Part shown: positions 14,846 through 20,854 of the stretch, one piece after another | How the letters are laid out: each line of letters begins with the position of its first letter | How positions within the stretch are numbered: position 1 is the first letter of the stretch | Virus record (IMG/VR): IMGVR_UViG_3300034198_002201 | Location: 1-20,854 of that record | Length of the DNA: 20,854 nucleotides | DNA from: a virus | Direction: 5' to 3' (one strand) | The notes under the pieces: generated by a model | Seen by the model: the letters and a program-made list of their open reading frames with translations, nothing else | Told to the model about the DNA's origin: nothing | Databases searched by the model: none | Program-made: the position numbers and the translations under genes

Positions 14846-15932
14846 ACCAGAACTCACCGTCCCCCTCCTCGTAGTTGATGACGGCCAAACCCTGCTGCCA
14901 GTCTTCCACAATAGTGAGAGGGCGACCATCCAGATCAATCCCACCCTTTGTAGAAGGCACTGCTCCCGAGCACTTCGCTAGTGTGCCGGGGGACGCGGCC
15001 ATAATAGTTTTGGCTCCGTCCCAGTCTTCCCTGCTCTTTTCTGCCCACTCCCTGCGGTGGATGTGTCCGTAAACCACGGATGTTTTTTGAGAGTTGAGGT
15101 ACGCGTGTGCTGTCGATCCGTTCGATCTGACTTTGTCTCCATGAATGATTCGTAGACGCTGGTTAATCCAGACTTGACCAGCAGGGTAGCCCGGTACATA
15201 ATTAATATCGTAACTATCAAACCTACAAAGGTAAGGAACGCTGAGAACCGGCCACCCTTCTGGCGTGTTCCCGCGCTTAAGTCCCATGGCTGCCTTGGCG
15301 TTGTCGATGACATAGTTAACGAGCCTTTCTTCGTGGTTACCGGAAATCCAGTAAATCACGGCGTTAGGTGCTGCTGCTCGTAACTGGGCGCAAAGCGTCG
15401 TTGCTCTATCAATGGAGGCTTGCGTGGTCAAAGCGTAAGCGTTACTTAGCCGGTATCGTCCGAACTCAGGTAGGTCAAGGTTGTCCCCGACCATGACGAT
15501 CATATCCGGATTTACTTGTGCTGTTATCTTAAGGGCGATATCCATAGCCTCTTCGTCGTGGGTGCTCTCCAAGTCCCCAGCAGCGTTGCGGTAGTACCCG
15601 ATCTGCATGTCGGGGAGAACCACGCAAGTCTTGAAGTCTGACTTGGAGGCTTTGACCTTGGTCGGGGGTACCTTCACAACAGGCCCCGGTTGCACAACCG
15701 GCCACTCAGGACCCGACTCAAACTTGGGGCTTATCTGGATGCCGAACAAGTCATGTATCTCAGCCTCACCAGCGTCGTTCTTGGTGAGCGACTGGTAGAC
15801 AGACACCCTCTTGATTTCCCCGACCTCATCGGGGTCGATGTTGTTGCGCGCTAGAAGTTCAGCAATCTTGCCGAGGGCGTAGCGCCCCGCGTTACCAGTA
15901 CTCAAGTCTTTGGTCAGATCACTGGCAGCCAC
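14769..15932 (-). CDS. Calcineurin-like metallophosphoesterase
   Basis: I choose the GTG at 15932 (387 residues), because AAGGGG sits 5 bases before it; a TTG at 15956 would add 8 residues. The first 95 residues form a separate N-terminal part (GRYALGKIAELLARNNIDPD). The phosphoesterase core carries the standard metal ligands: D108 in LPDMQ, GDN (149-151), GNHEE (198-202), HGD (264-266) and GHIHR (289-293). Motif I is D-x-Q rather than the usual D-x-H, so one ligand is altered. Likely substrates are nucleic acid or phosphoesters; none can be assigned. Its place between terminase and portal suggests a link to packaging or DNA processing, but this is an inference. The C-terminus (EGDGEFWYEQIAIHNRRAF) overlaps the next gene. 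Confidence 0.9.
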   Translation of the reverse strand: MAASDLTKDLSTGNAGRYALGKIAELLARNNIDPDEVGEIKRVSVYQSLTKNDAGEAEIHDLFGIQISPKFESGPEWPVVQPGPVVKVPPTKVKASKSDFKTCVVLPDMQIGYYRNAAGDLESTHDEEAMDIALKITAQVNPDMIVMVGDNLDLPEFGRYRLSNAYALTTQASIDRATTLCAQLRAAAPNAVIYWISGNHEERLVNYVIDNAKAAMGLKRGNTPEGWPVLSVPYLCRFDSYDINYVPGYPAGQVWINQRLRIIHGDKVRSNGSTAHAYLNSQKTSVVYGHIHRREWAEKSREDWDGAKTIMAASPGTLAKCSGAVPSTKGGIDLDGRPLTIVEDWQQGLAVINYEEGDGEFWYEQIAIHNRRAFYQGRVFSPTLGPS

Positions 15933-16194
15933 ATTTGCCCCTTGCGTGACGACCAATGGTGCTTGTGCTGATTTGGTGACCGTGCTTGTTCAGCACATCG
16001 GACAACCACTCGTACGAGTACACCTTGGCCCGCCCTACCCCGCGATCTTCTTTGATAAGGGCCATGGCGTTGGTTAGCGCCTCTGATTCCTCTGGAGTCA
16101 TAGCCTGCTGTATCAGTGAGAAGGTGCAGGGGATGCGGGTTTCAGAGGAGTCTCTTGTAGTCAGGTCATGCACCAGACTGGGTGCGGTGGTCAT
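15919..16194 (-). CDS. Small HTH DNA-binding protein
   Basis: This encodes 91 residues from an ATG at 16194 with GGAG about 7 bases upstream. The C-terminal half shows an HTH-like order: YSYEWLSDVLNKHGH, then a turn, ISTSTIGRHARGKCGC, with the second helix carrying the recognition residues. The same layout (W-L-x-x-x-L then S-x-x-T-I-x-R-H-x-x-x-x-C-x-C) is familiar from small actinophage proteins near the terminase genes. The first half (SLIQQAMTPEESEALTNAMA) is helical. Possible roles are transcription control of the late genes or DNA recognition for packaging. The last codons overlap the phosphoesterase start by 14 bases. Confidence 0.75.
   Translation of the reverse strand: MTTAPSLVHDLTTRDSSETRIPCTFSLIQQAMTPEESEALTNAMALIKEDRGVGRAKVYSYEWLSDVLNKHGHQISTSTIGRHARGKCGCQ
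15938..15943 (-). promoter_or_regulatory. Ribosome-binding site that decides the phosphoesterase start
   Basis: AAGGGG on the minus strand stands 5 bases before GTG 15932. The alternative TTG at 15956 has no comparable site, so the shorter protein is preferred. Confidence 0.65.
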
Positions 16195-16218
16195 GTAGTA
16201 CTCCGTTCGCAGATGGGG

Positions 16219-16386
16219 TTACATCACGTTGGAAACGCTTCTATCAGTATAGCCGTTACTGATGGTGTTGGAGAAGGATGAAAGTGACTGGATAACGTGC
16301 AGGAGTTCTTGCTCCTCTTGTTGGCCTCGTGGGGTCAGACGGCGCAGATAGGAAACTGCTGCGAGAGCGGCGTCTTTGGGGTGCAT
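16219..16386 (-). CDS. Hidden 55-residue protein after the terminator
   Basis: A 55-codon frame with ATG at 16386 and stop TAA at 16219-16221 reads MHPKDAALAAVSYLRRLTPR and continues with GQQEEQELLHVIQSLSSFSN. AGGAG stands 6 bases before the ATG, one of the best sites nearby. The protein looks like two helices with a turn, first basic, then Gln/Glu/Leu-rich, and it may act as a small dimeric protein. A longer competing frame over the same bases, 16256-16441, is Arg/Pro/Ser-rich and has no ribosome site. The gene is the first after a strong terminator and directly precedes the HTH gene, so the two may form one small regulatory unit. Function unknown. Confidence 0.65.
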   Translation of the reverse strand: MHPKDAALAAVSYLRRLTPRGQQEEQELLHVIQSLSSFSNTISNGYTDRSVSNVM

Positions 16387-16392
16387 TTCTTT

Positions 16393-16397
16393 CTCCT
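16393..16397 (-). promoter_or_regulatory. Ribosome-binding site for the 55-residue gene
   Basis: AGGAG on the minus strand, 6 bases before ATG 16386, is the main reason for choosing this frame over the longer overlapping one. Confidence 0.7.
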
Positions 16398-16400
16398 GTT

Positions 16401-16441
16401 ACTCGTTGGAATACGAGTGTAGCAACCTCTGAGTATTCCAA
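16401..16441 (-). promoter_or_regulatory. Leader inverted repeats with two mutually exclusive hairpins
   Basis: A perfect 9 bp inverted repeat (TTGGAATAC at 16406-16414 and GTATTCCAA at 16433-16441) has an 18-base spacer. A second repeat, ACTCG at 16401-16405 and CGAGT at 16414-16418, uses bases of the first, so both stems cannot form together. The spacer contains TACACT on the minus strand, a possible -10 element, though no good -35 is seen. The site lies between a terminator and the ribosome site of the 55-residue gene, so it could be an operator over a promoter or a leader RNA switch. Confidence 0.5.
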
Positions 16442-16454
16442 GGTTCACAACGCA

Positions 16455-16484
16455 AAAGGCCCACCCCCGAAGGAGTGGGCCTTT
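16455..16484 (-). terminator. Rho-independent terminator with UUCG loop
   Basis: Minus-strand AAAGGCCCACTCC pairs with GGGGTGGGCCTTT as a 13 bp stem with one G-U wobble, capped by a TTCG tetraloop. A short U-tract (TTTTGCGTT, starting within the stem) follows. It begins 21 bases after the stop of the 16506-16892 gene and ends the terminase transcript unit. The next unit must then start from its own promoter or by read-through. Confidence 0.85.
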
Positions 16485-16505
16485 GCTGATAGGAAGTGTT
16501 ATGGG

Positions 16506-16892
16506 TTACCGGTACCCGGGCAGGTTCTTGTACTTGACACGCACGTCGGGGTGAGCCGCGTCCAAATCCATTGCGGACCACGTGGTATTACCGTCTCCAT
16601 TTCTTTCGGGCATCATACCCATCGTCTTGCCTACGTTGGCCTTTCCGCCCGTCCACGGAATTGAGAGGGAGTCGGTCGAACCGCCTCCCGACGCCTTGGC
16701 GTCAAAGTAGGTAGTACCGTTGTCGTCGTGGCCTACTATCTGACCAACAAAGCCCTTCGACCAGTGTGACCCCTTAGGGACACCCGCGGCCGCAGACGCG
16801 TGTGGGTGTTGGAGACCCGGTGAGCGCGCCGCATGGGCGTCCCTACCGACCTGCCTGCCGGGGTGTGCTCCAGTGTCTTCTCCGCGGGCCAT
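16506..16892 (-). CDS. Protein of unknown function paired with the 16892-17293 gene
   Basis: This encodes 128 residues. Its ATG shares one base with the stop of the preceding gene (TGATG), so the two are probably made together. The N-terminal 35 residues are His/Arg/Gly/Ala-rich (GRQVGRDAHAARSPGLQHPH) and likely disordered. The rest is Gly/Asp/Thr-rich with SHWSKGFVGQIVGHDDNGTT, then PWTGGKANVGKTMGMMPERN, and ends in VRVKYKNLPGYR. The GKANVGKT stretch only loosely resembles a P-loop, and I do not read it as one because no other nucleotide-binding motif is present. No family recognised. A virion or head-assembly role is guessed from its position. Confidence 0.6.
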   Translation of the reverse strand: MARGEDTGAHPGRQVGRDAHAARSPGLQHPHASAAAGVPKGSHWSKGFVGQIVGHDDNGTTYFDAKASGGGSTDSLSIPWTGGKANVGKTMGMMPERNGDGNTTWSAMDLDAAHPDVRVKYKNLPGYR

Positions 16893-17293
16893 CAGTCGTA
16901 TACCACCGTGGGAGCGGGGCGCTTGGTGTAGCCACCTGAGTTGTACTCGTACTCAAACATGGGCATTCCGTCACCGGCCATCGAACCCTGCACGAACTCT
17001 TGGAGCACTGAGGGGGCGTCGATCCAAGTCGAACTGCCCACGTGAGCACGTTCACGCATGGTGTCCTCTGGGTGCTTGAAGAACATCTCTGGGTTGGTGC
17101 CGTTGCGACCACCCTGACGGCCAGCGGTGTCACGGTAAGCGCCGATGCCGAAGTCCATGGGCACGTCGGTGTCAGTGGCGACACCCTCTTCAAAACGAAG
17201 GGGGCCACGGTTGCCGGGGATGCTGGGGGCCAGAGAACGCTCAAACACGTTCTCGCCCTTCTCAGGGAACATAGGGTTGGGGGCTACAGTCAT
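16892..17293 (-). CDS. Protein of unknown function after the terminase
   Basis: This encodes 133 residues from an ATG at 17293 with AGGAGG just upstream, one of the strongest ribosome sites here. That suggests high production, more like a virion protein than an enzyme. The sequence is Pro/Gly/Asn-rich with few long hydrophobic runs (NPMFPEKGENVFERSLAPSI, then FGIGAYRDTAGRQGGRNG). The C-terminus has SVLQEFVQGSMAGDGMPMFE and ends in KRPAPTVVYD. No domain recognised. It is coupled to the next gene through TGATG and lies 53 bases after the terminase stop, in a gap with a perfect 6 bp inverted repeat. Confidence 0.65.
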   Translation of the reverse strand: MTVAPNPMFPEKGENVFERSLAPSIPGNRGPLRFEEGVATDTDVPMDFGIGAYRDTAGRQGGRNGTNPEMFFKHPEDTMRERAHVGSSTWIDAPSVLQEFVQGSMAGDGMPMFEYEYNSGGYTKRPAPTVVYD

Positions 17294-17321
17294 CTTTCCT
17301 CCTATATGGAGATGGGTCTAT

Positions 17322-17341
17322 TGGTAAAGATTACCACTTTT
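17322..17341 (-). promoter_or_regulatory. Small palindrome and AAAAGTGGTAA element after terminase
   Basis: TGGTAA-AGA-TTACCA (17322-17336) is a perfect 6 bp inverted repeat. The adjoining minus-strand 11-mer AAAAGTGGTAA (17331-17341) recurs exactly at 14528-14538, in the gap before the portal gene. The element sits in a 53-base gap and may be an operator or transcript signal; no -10/-35 pair is clear. Confidence 0.35.
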
Positions 17342-17346
17342 GTGGC

Positions 17347-18906
17347 TCATCGGTAGAAGGGACTCTCACTTACACTTATTTGGGGCATGGTATCTACTTG
17401 GGTAAGATTGCATGCTATTGCGAGTGAGTCAGGGTAGTCGTCAAACGCGCCCTTCTCATCAGGTGCTGCCGCTAGAAGGTACGGGCCTCGGTGCACCTTC
17501 TCTAGGTCAAGCATCTGTTGATTGAAGCGTTTCCAGTTCTTGGTACGTCGTGCTTTTGAATGACCGGGGATTACAAGTTGATCTCGTTGGATCAGTTCTG
17601 TGAGATGAACCCATCGGTCATTTTGGGTTTTGGAGTCTGATGAGACTGCCAGCACTTCGATATGTGGGAGTAGAATCTGTAGCCGTTCTGCAACAGCGCC
17701 GCCGACACCTTGACTGTCAACTCCAATGCGGAAGACATCATAGTTTCGCAGGAAGTCGATAATCTCAAAGTATTGCTTCTCCCACTCAAGGTTGTTGATT
17801 TCCAACCAGTTTAGTACACGGTGCTCGTAGAATCCGAATCCGTCCGGGTGGTCCCAGTCGACCCACACCACAGTGACTACCGTTGAGTCGTTGGAGCGGG
17901 CCACGTCGATACCCACTACCACGGGGGTTCTCCACCACTGTTTCACCAATCCCATGGACTGGTCGTACATGCGTTCTAGCCGTTCGTCGGTTACGAACAT
18001 GCCCTTTTCAAGAATCCAACGGTTGCAGTAACTCATCTGGAACTCATCGGAGTCTTCGCCAATACGGAGTTTCTCTTTTGAGATGAATCGTGCGTAGTTC
18101 TGGTTGTACTTTGCTGCTACGCGCCAATCGTACTCAAAGTGCGCCTGACGATGACCTCTACGGGCATTCACATCACGGCGCTTGTTGTATTGAATAGCCT
18201 TATAGAAATACGACTTGTTACGCACCGCGGTACCGGTGAGCATGATGGTTCCGTTGTTGAACGCCAACATGGGCTTGATCGACTTGGTAATCATTACCTC
18301 GTCAGCCTCTTGAGCCTCGTCAACGAGGATGAAATGGTACGTCTTCGATTCGATCTTGGCCTTAGGGTTACAGGTCTGCATACGGCAGAGAGACCCGCTG
18401 TTCTTCAGGGATATGGCGCGCCCCTTACCGCGAGACCCTCCTGATGTGGTCTTGTCGTCAATCTCTGGGTCAAGCAGGAAGTCCATGGCGTGGTCGCTAG
18501 TGAGGCGCGACACGATACGACTGAACACGGTGTCCGCTTGGTCCTCCACAGGGGCGAAGACACCCACTAGGAAACCCTTCTCAAACTTGCCCAACCATGT
18601 TGGGTACACCTTGGCGAGTTTAGGGAGGATAACCATCATGGCAGCCATGACGTTAGAGATCACTTCTGACTTACCCGACTGGCGGGTGGCGATGAGTGTC
18701 AGTTCTTCACCGTCACCTATGACGATGGACTCAATAGCGCGGTACGCGATGGGCAACTGGTAGGGAAACAACTCAACGTCACAGAACTGCTCTGTGAACA
18801 GCACCAGTTTCTTCACGAGCAGGTCAATGAACTCGCTGGATGTTTCGTCCAGTTCTTGTACTGGCTCCTCTTCAAGAAGGTCCTCATCGCCAAGGGTGTC
18901 AGTCAC
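17347..18906 (-). CDS. Terminase large subunit (ATPase and nuclease)
   Basis: This encodes 519 residues starting at GTG 18906, the only usable initiator, because the next Met is near residue 87. The ATPase domain shows an adenine-contact FPYQ (47-50), a Walker A-like ATRQSGKS (73-80), Walker B ILVDEA (193-198) and coupling motif LTGTA (223-227). The nuclease domain has GIDVARSNDSTVV with D334, GVDSQGVGG with D397, and DDYPDSLAIA with D489, D490 and D493, the usual acidic metal-binding set. It powers DNA translocation into the procapsid and cuts the concatemer. The first 25 residues are very acidic. The start overlaps the stop of the preceding small gene by 8 bases, so translation is probably coupled. 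Confidence 0.96.
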   Translation of the reverse strand: MTDTLGDEDLLEEEPVQELDETSSEFIDLLVKKLVLFTEQFCDVELFPYQLPIAYRAIESIVIGDGEELTLIATRQSGKSEVISNVMAAMMVILPKLAKVYPTWLGKFEKGFLVGVFAPVEDQADTVFSRIVSRLTSDHAMDFLLDPEIDDKTTSGGSRGKGRAISLKNSGSLCRMQTCNPKAKIESKTYHFILVDEAQEADEVMITKSIKPMLAFNNGTIMLTGTAVRNKSYFYKAIQYNKRRDVNARRGHRQAHFEYDWRVAAKYNQNYARFISKEKLRIGEDSDEFQMSYCNRWILEKGMFVTDERLERMYDQSMGLVKQWWRTPVVVGIDVARSNDSTVVTVVWVDWDHPDGFGFYEHRVLNWLEINNLEWEKQYFEIIDFLRNYDVFRIGVDSQGVGGAVAERLQILLPHIEVLAVSSDSKTQNDRWVHLTELIQRDQLVIPGHSKARRTKNWKRFNQQMLDLEKVHRGPYLLAAAPDEKGAFDDYPDSLAIACNLTQVDTMPQISVSESPFYR

Positions 18907-19120
18907 GTTTGCGCCCCAGCAGTTCAGTCCACACTTGGTTGAGTGCAGTCAGGGCGTCGGTCACCTCTGAGGGAGGGCCATCACGGTACGTCCAGTGGTC
19001 TAGTGCTTGGCCCGCCTGCATGACAAGCAGACTCGCCCAAGAATTTAGGTCAGGGGTTGACATCCGAGACACCCTCGCAGGCACGGATGGTTTGGCACTC
19101 GGCTTGTTGAACAGTTTCAT
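18899..19120 (-). CDS. Small protein overlapping the terminase (possible small terminase)
   Basis: I choose the ATG at 19120 (73 residues, MKLFNKPSAKPSVPARVSR), because it forms a TGATG junction with the stop of the preceding gene and has AAAGAG upstream. A longer frame from GTG 19162 would overlap that gene needlessly. The first 18 residues are basic and extended; the rest is two likely helices (LNSWASLLVMQAGQALDHWT and EVTDALTALNQVWTELLG). Small proteins of this type overlap the large terminase in many actinophages. It could be a reduced small terminase subunit, but no HTH is seen. Confidence 0.7.
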   Translation of the reverse strand: MKLFNKPSAKPSVPARVSRMSTPDLNSWASLLVMQAGQALDHWTYRDGPPSEVTDALTALNQVWTELLGRKRD

Positions 19121-19449
19121 CAATTCCATCTCTTTATAGCGTCTACATCCAAGTCTAACCACTTGCCGTCCATCGCCTGTAGGAACCCATCTTCAGATGT
19201 CTCTGGAGAAACCTTTTTACAGATTCCTATATGCAAAACATACTTGGACACTCGGAATTCTATACCGGAACCTCTGCGCCAAGGCGGGTACAACTCTCGG
19301 TATATCCCCTTGGATACATAGGGAGCGGTATCAGAACCATTATTTCTTATTGCTACATAAAGTGAACCTACGAATACAATTCCCTTTTTATAGAGTCTAA
19401 TACCTAGTATGGTCAAAAGAAACACTAATACTAATTGTATTATAGTCAT
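19120..19449 (-). CDS. AT-rich single-membrane-segment protein, function unknown
   Basis: I choose the ATG at 19449 (109 residues), 2 bases after the stop of the preceding gene; an upstream initiator at 19566 would lie deep in that gene. The N-terminus MTIIQLVLVFLLTILGIRLY is a clear membrane anchor, followed by KKG (positive-inside rule), which suggests N-out/C-in or a signal anchor depending on host. The remaining 85 residues are soluble, with FRVSKYVLHIGICKKVSPE and MDGKWLDLDVDAIKRW. The gene is visibly richer in A+T than its neighbours (runs such as TACAGATTCCTATATG on the plus strand), hinting at a separate origin. No lysis family is recognised; holin-like or superinfection roles are only possibilities. 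Confidence 0.65.
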   Translation of the reverse strand: MTIIQLVLVFLLTILGIRLYKKGIVFVGSLYVAIRNNGSDTAPYVSKGIYRELYPPWRRGSGIEFRVSKYVLHIGICKKVSPETSEDGFLQAMDGKWLDLDVDAIKRWN

Positions 19450-19451
19450 GA

Positions 19452-20054
19452 TTACCCAACGTAAGGCCCGTGAATGGGCATCGTATTCCTGTTCAGATAG
19501 GCACCGGGGGAGGTAGCCGTTCGGAACCTTAGGTATTCTCTCAGTGGTACGTCGTAGTACTCCCAATGCCAGTTACCACTTGGCCTGTTAACCCACTCAA
19601 CTACTACACCACCTATTATCGCGTCATACGCGTCGCTATTGAAGTTCATGTAGTTGTCCCTCAACCTAGGGGTACCCCCTTCAATAGCGGGTTGGTGGGG
19701 CTGGGGGCGCTCACTTAAGTCCTTAGTTTGATCAAGGATAGAAGTAAGAGTTTCACGTAAATCCCCATCAGGAATAAACTGCATGGCACGAACACGTGTA
19801 CTTTCACCATTTTCTAGTGACATAGCAGGTTGATATTTGCCAAAGCATAAGGTGTAGTTTAGACCTAAGCGAGCGCACAGTTCCTCAACAGAAAGAGAAC
19901 TGGGACCTTCGTCTTCCGAGTACGGACGGTTTATATCCTGTACTGCACTCTCAAAGGCTTCTTCGTATTTGCCCCGTTTTACACCTACGTCTTCTAAGCC
20001 TTGTTTAAACCGTTCAAGACCAAACTGGCCTATACCACTTTTTCTAGTAGCCAT
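19452..20054 (-). CDS. KTSC-like domain protein
   Basis: This encodes 200 residues from an ATG at 20054 with AAGGAG 6 bases upstream. The N-terminal half is helix-rich and charged (GLERFKQGLEDVGVKRGKYE, then SVEELCARLGLNYTLCFGKY). The C-terminal 60 residues, SDAYDAIIGGVVVEWVNRPS then WHWEYYDVPLREYLRFRTAT and SPGAYLNRNTMPIHG, resemble the KTSC fold, whose usual pattern is Y-x-Y-x-x-VP then A-x-S-x-G-x-Y-x-N. KTSC domains occur in phage and in proteins linked to lysyl-tRNA synthetases or nucleic acids; their activity is not well established. The likeness is from memory. The gene sits between a surface protein and a membrane protein, with the stop 2 bases before the latter. Confidence 0.7.
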   Translation of the reverse strand: MATRKSGIGQFGLERFKQGLEDVGVKRGKYEEAFESAVQDINRPYSEDEGPSSLSVEELCARLGLNYTLCFGKYQPAMSLENGESTRVRAMQFIPDGDLRETLTSILDQTKDLSERPQPHQPAIEGGTPRLRDNYMNFNSDAYDAIIGGVVVEWVNRPSGNWHWEYYDVPLREYLRFRTATSPGAYLNRNTMPIHGPYVG

Positions 20055-20063
20055 CTCAACTCC

Positions 20064-20854
20064 TTAGTTGAAGACTAGTGTTAGTAGCCCACTGTAACCG
20101 TTAGAGGACACGCCAGCCAATCGGCGGTAACCACCGGGGTCTACTGACGCAAATCCAGCAGCAGTACCGTTACCAACCGCGGTCAACTGGGCACCAGACA
20201 AGGTATGATACGCAACTTGGTACGCGGCACCAGAGTGGTTGGGGCCGGTACCAGAGAGGTCGGGGCCGGTGGCGGTGTTTGATACAGTCGGTGCTGACGT
20301 TGGACGCGTGGTACTGGTATGGGTTCCTAGAAGGACGGTACCATTGAAACCTGCCGTGCCTTGCCGTTGTACGAGCAGGGTGCCACTATCTGGGGCGTAC
20401 CCCTTGCAGGTGTCGACCACACCGGTACCGTAGAACCAGAAACCGCTTTGGGTTTCGTAACTGGCGTCCAACCGACCACTGACAACGTCGTCTGTGTCAG
20501 TACGCCAAGAAGGTGCTCCTGCCGTTTCCCATGTTGACGTTTGAATAGCAGCCACGAAGAATGTGCCAAGAGGCTTGGTTGTCTTGGTGACCCAACTGCT
20601 GGCTGCGGCGTTCCCTAGAGAGTCGGTTGCCTTGATCCGGTACGACACATCAAGACCACGTTTGGCAGTGGCTATCACGTGGTTAGTGGTACCACTCGCC
20701 CCAGTCACGGAGACTGTTTCGTAAATGGATGCGCCGCCGTCATAACTGACCTCAAGTACCACTGATGCCAACGAGGAAAGCGCGTCGGTAGTTGCTGAAC
20801 GAGTAACAGTGAACCCAGAAAAATCGGGGATCCACGCTGAGATGGTGGGCGCAG
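20064..20854 (-). CDS. Virion surface/fibre protein, 5'-truncated at the window edge
   Basis: The frame is open to the right edge (in frame from 20852), so the N-terminus is missing; the first Met-like codon in view (TTG 20771) is not a start. The visible 263 residues start with APTISAWIPDFSGFTVTRSA, and continue with SYDGGASIYETVSVTG and YRIKATDSLGNAAASSW, which has the look of a fibronectin type III or Ig-like domain. A beta-rich C-terminal part follows (GTFFVAAIQTSTWETAG through GFWFYGTGVVD), Gly/Ser/Thr-rich, ending SSNGYSGLLTLVFN. Such proteins bind host surfaces or decorate virions. It lies upstream of the packaging genes, an unusual place for a fibre. Confidence 0.75.
   Translation of the reverse strand, partial: APTISAWIPDFSGFTVTRSATTDALSSLASVVLEVSYDGGASIYETVSVTGASGTTNHVIATAKRGLDVSYRIKATDSLGNAAASSWVTKTTKPLGTFFVAAIQTSTWETAGAPSWRTDTDDVVSGRLDASYETQSGFWFYGTGVVDTCKGYAPDSGTLLVQRQGTAGFNGTVLLGTHTSTTRPTSAPTVSNTATGPDLSGTGPNHSGAAYQVAYHTLSGAQLTAVGNGTAAGFASVDPGGYRRLAGVSSNGYSGLLTLVFN

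Noticed and set aside
16256-16441. 61-codon minus-strand frame, Arg/Pro/Ser-rich
   Set aside because: It has no ribosome site and overlaps the 55-codon frame at 16219-16386, which has AGGAG at ideal spacing and a more protein-like sequence.
16630-16700. GKANVGKT stretch resembling a P-loop
   Set aside because: No Walker B or other nucleotide-binding motif follows, and the protein is short and Gly-rich.
19450-19566. Upstream extension of the membrane protein gene
   Set aside because: It would overlap the KTSC-like gene by more than 100 bases; the ATG at 19449 fits the 2-base gap and begins the membrane segment.
1-20854. tRNA genes, integrase, toxin-antitoxin or anti-phage defence genes
   Set aside because: I looked for cloverleaf patterns and family motifs on both strands and saw none; the window is a compact virion-assembly module.

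Overview
This window is part of the structural module of a tailed phage with a contractile tail (a myovirus of the Caudoviricetes). Tail sheath, tail tube, N4-gp56-type major capsid protein, portal and large terminase are all recognisable from their protein sequences. Every gene I support lies on the minus strand, so the module is transcribed from high to low coordinates, mostly with short gaps or 1 to 14 base overlaps. G+C is roughly one half by eye. The host cannot be fixed from this window. The small helix-turn-helix protein ending in a Cys-rich RHxRGxCxC tail, the calcineurin-like phosphoesterase beside the packaging genes, and the GTG starts all recall phages of Actinobacteria, but this is a weak inference.

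Layout in transcription order. (1) 20854-18899: a 5'-truncated surface protein with a fibronectin-like region, a KTSC-like protein, an AT-rich single-membrane-segment protein, and a small protein that overlaps the terminase. (2) 18906-16455: the large terminase, two tightly coupled proteins of unknown function, then a strong UUCG-loop intrinsic terminator. (3) 16441-14537: a leader with an inverted repeat, a previously hidden 55-residue gene, a small HTH protein, a phosphoesterase and a small conserved-looking protein. (4) 14485-10519: portal, scaffold, major capsid protein, a strong hairpin, and a small acidic protein. (5) 10481-6692: an adhesin cassette with a tail-collar/His-rich protein, a 64-residue protein, a collagen-like protein, a beta-sandwich protein and a LamG-like protein. 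(6) 6675-4194: four genes in the order expected of a neck (adaptor, head closure, neck, tail completion). (7) 4194-1: sheath, tube, a tail assembly chaperone with an overlapping second frame, and the start of the tape-measure protein, which runs off the window.

The genes form one assembly line. Terminase and portal package DNA into a shell built by scaffold and capsid protein. The neck closes the head. Chaperones and tape measure set the length of the tube, around which the sheath polymerises. The adhesin cassette probably supplies fibres or whiskers. No lysis, replication, integration, defence or tRNA genes are visible, and no maturation protease was found. The points most worth following are the out-of-frame tail chaperone extension, which has no ATG entry and looks like programmed frameshifting, the adhesin cassette placed between capsid and neck, and the terminator plus alternative-hairpin leader before the 55-residue gene.
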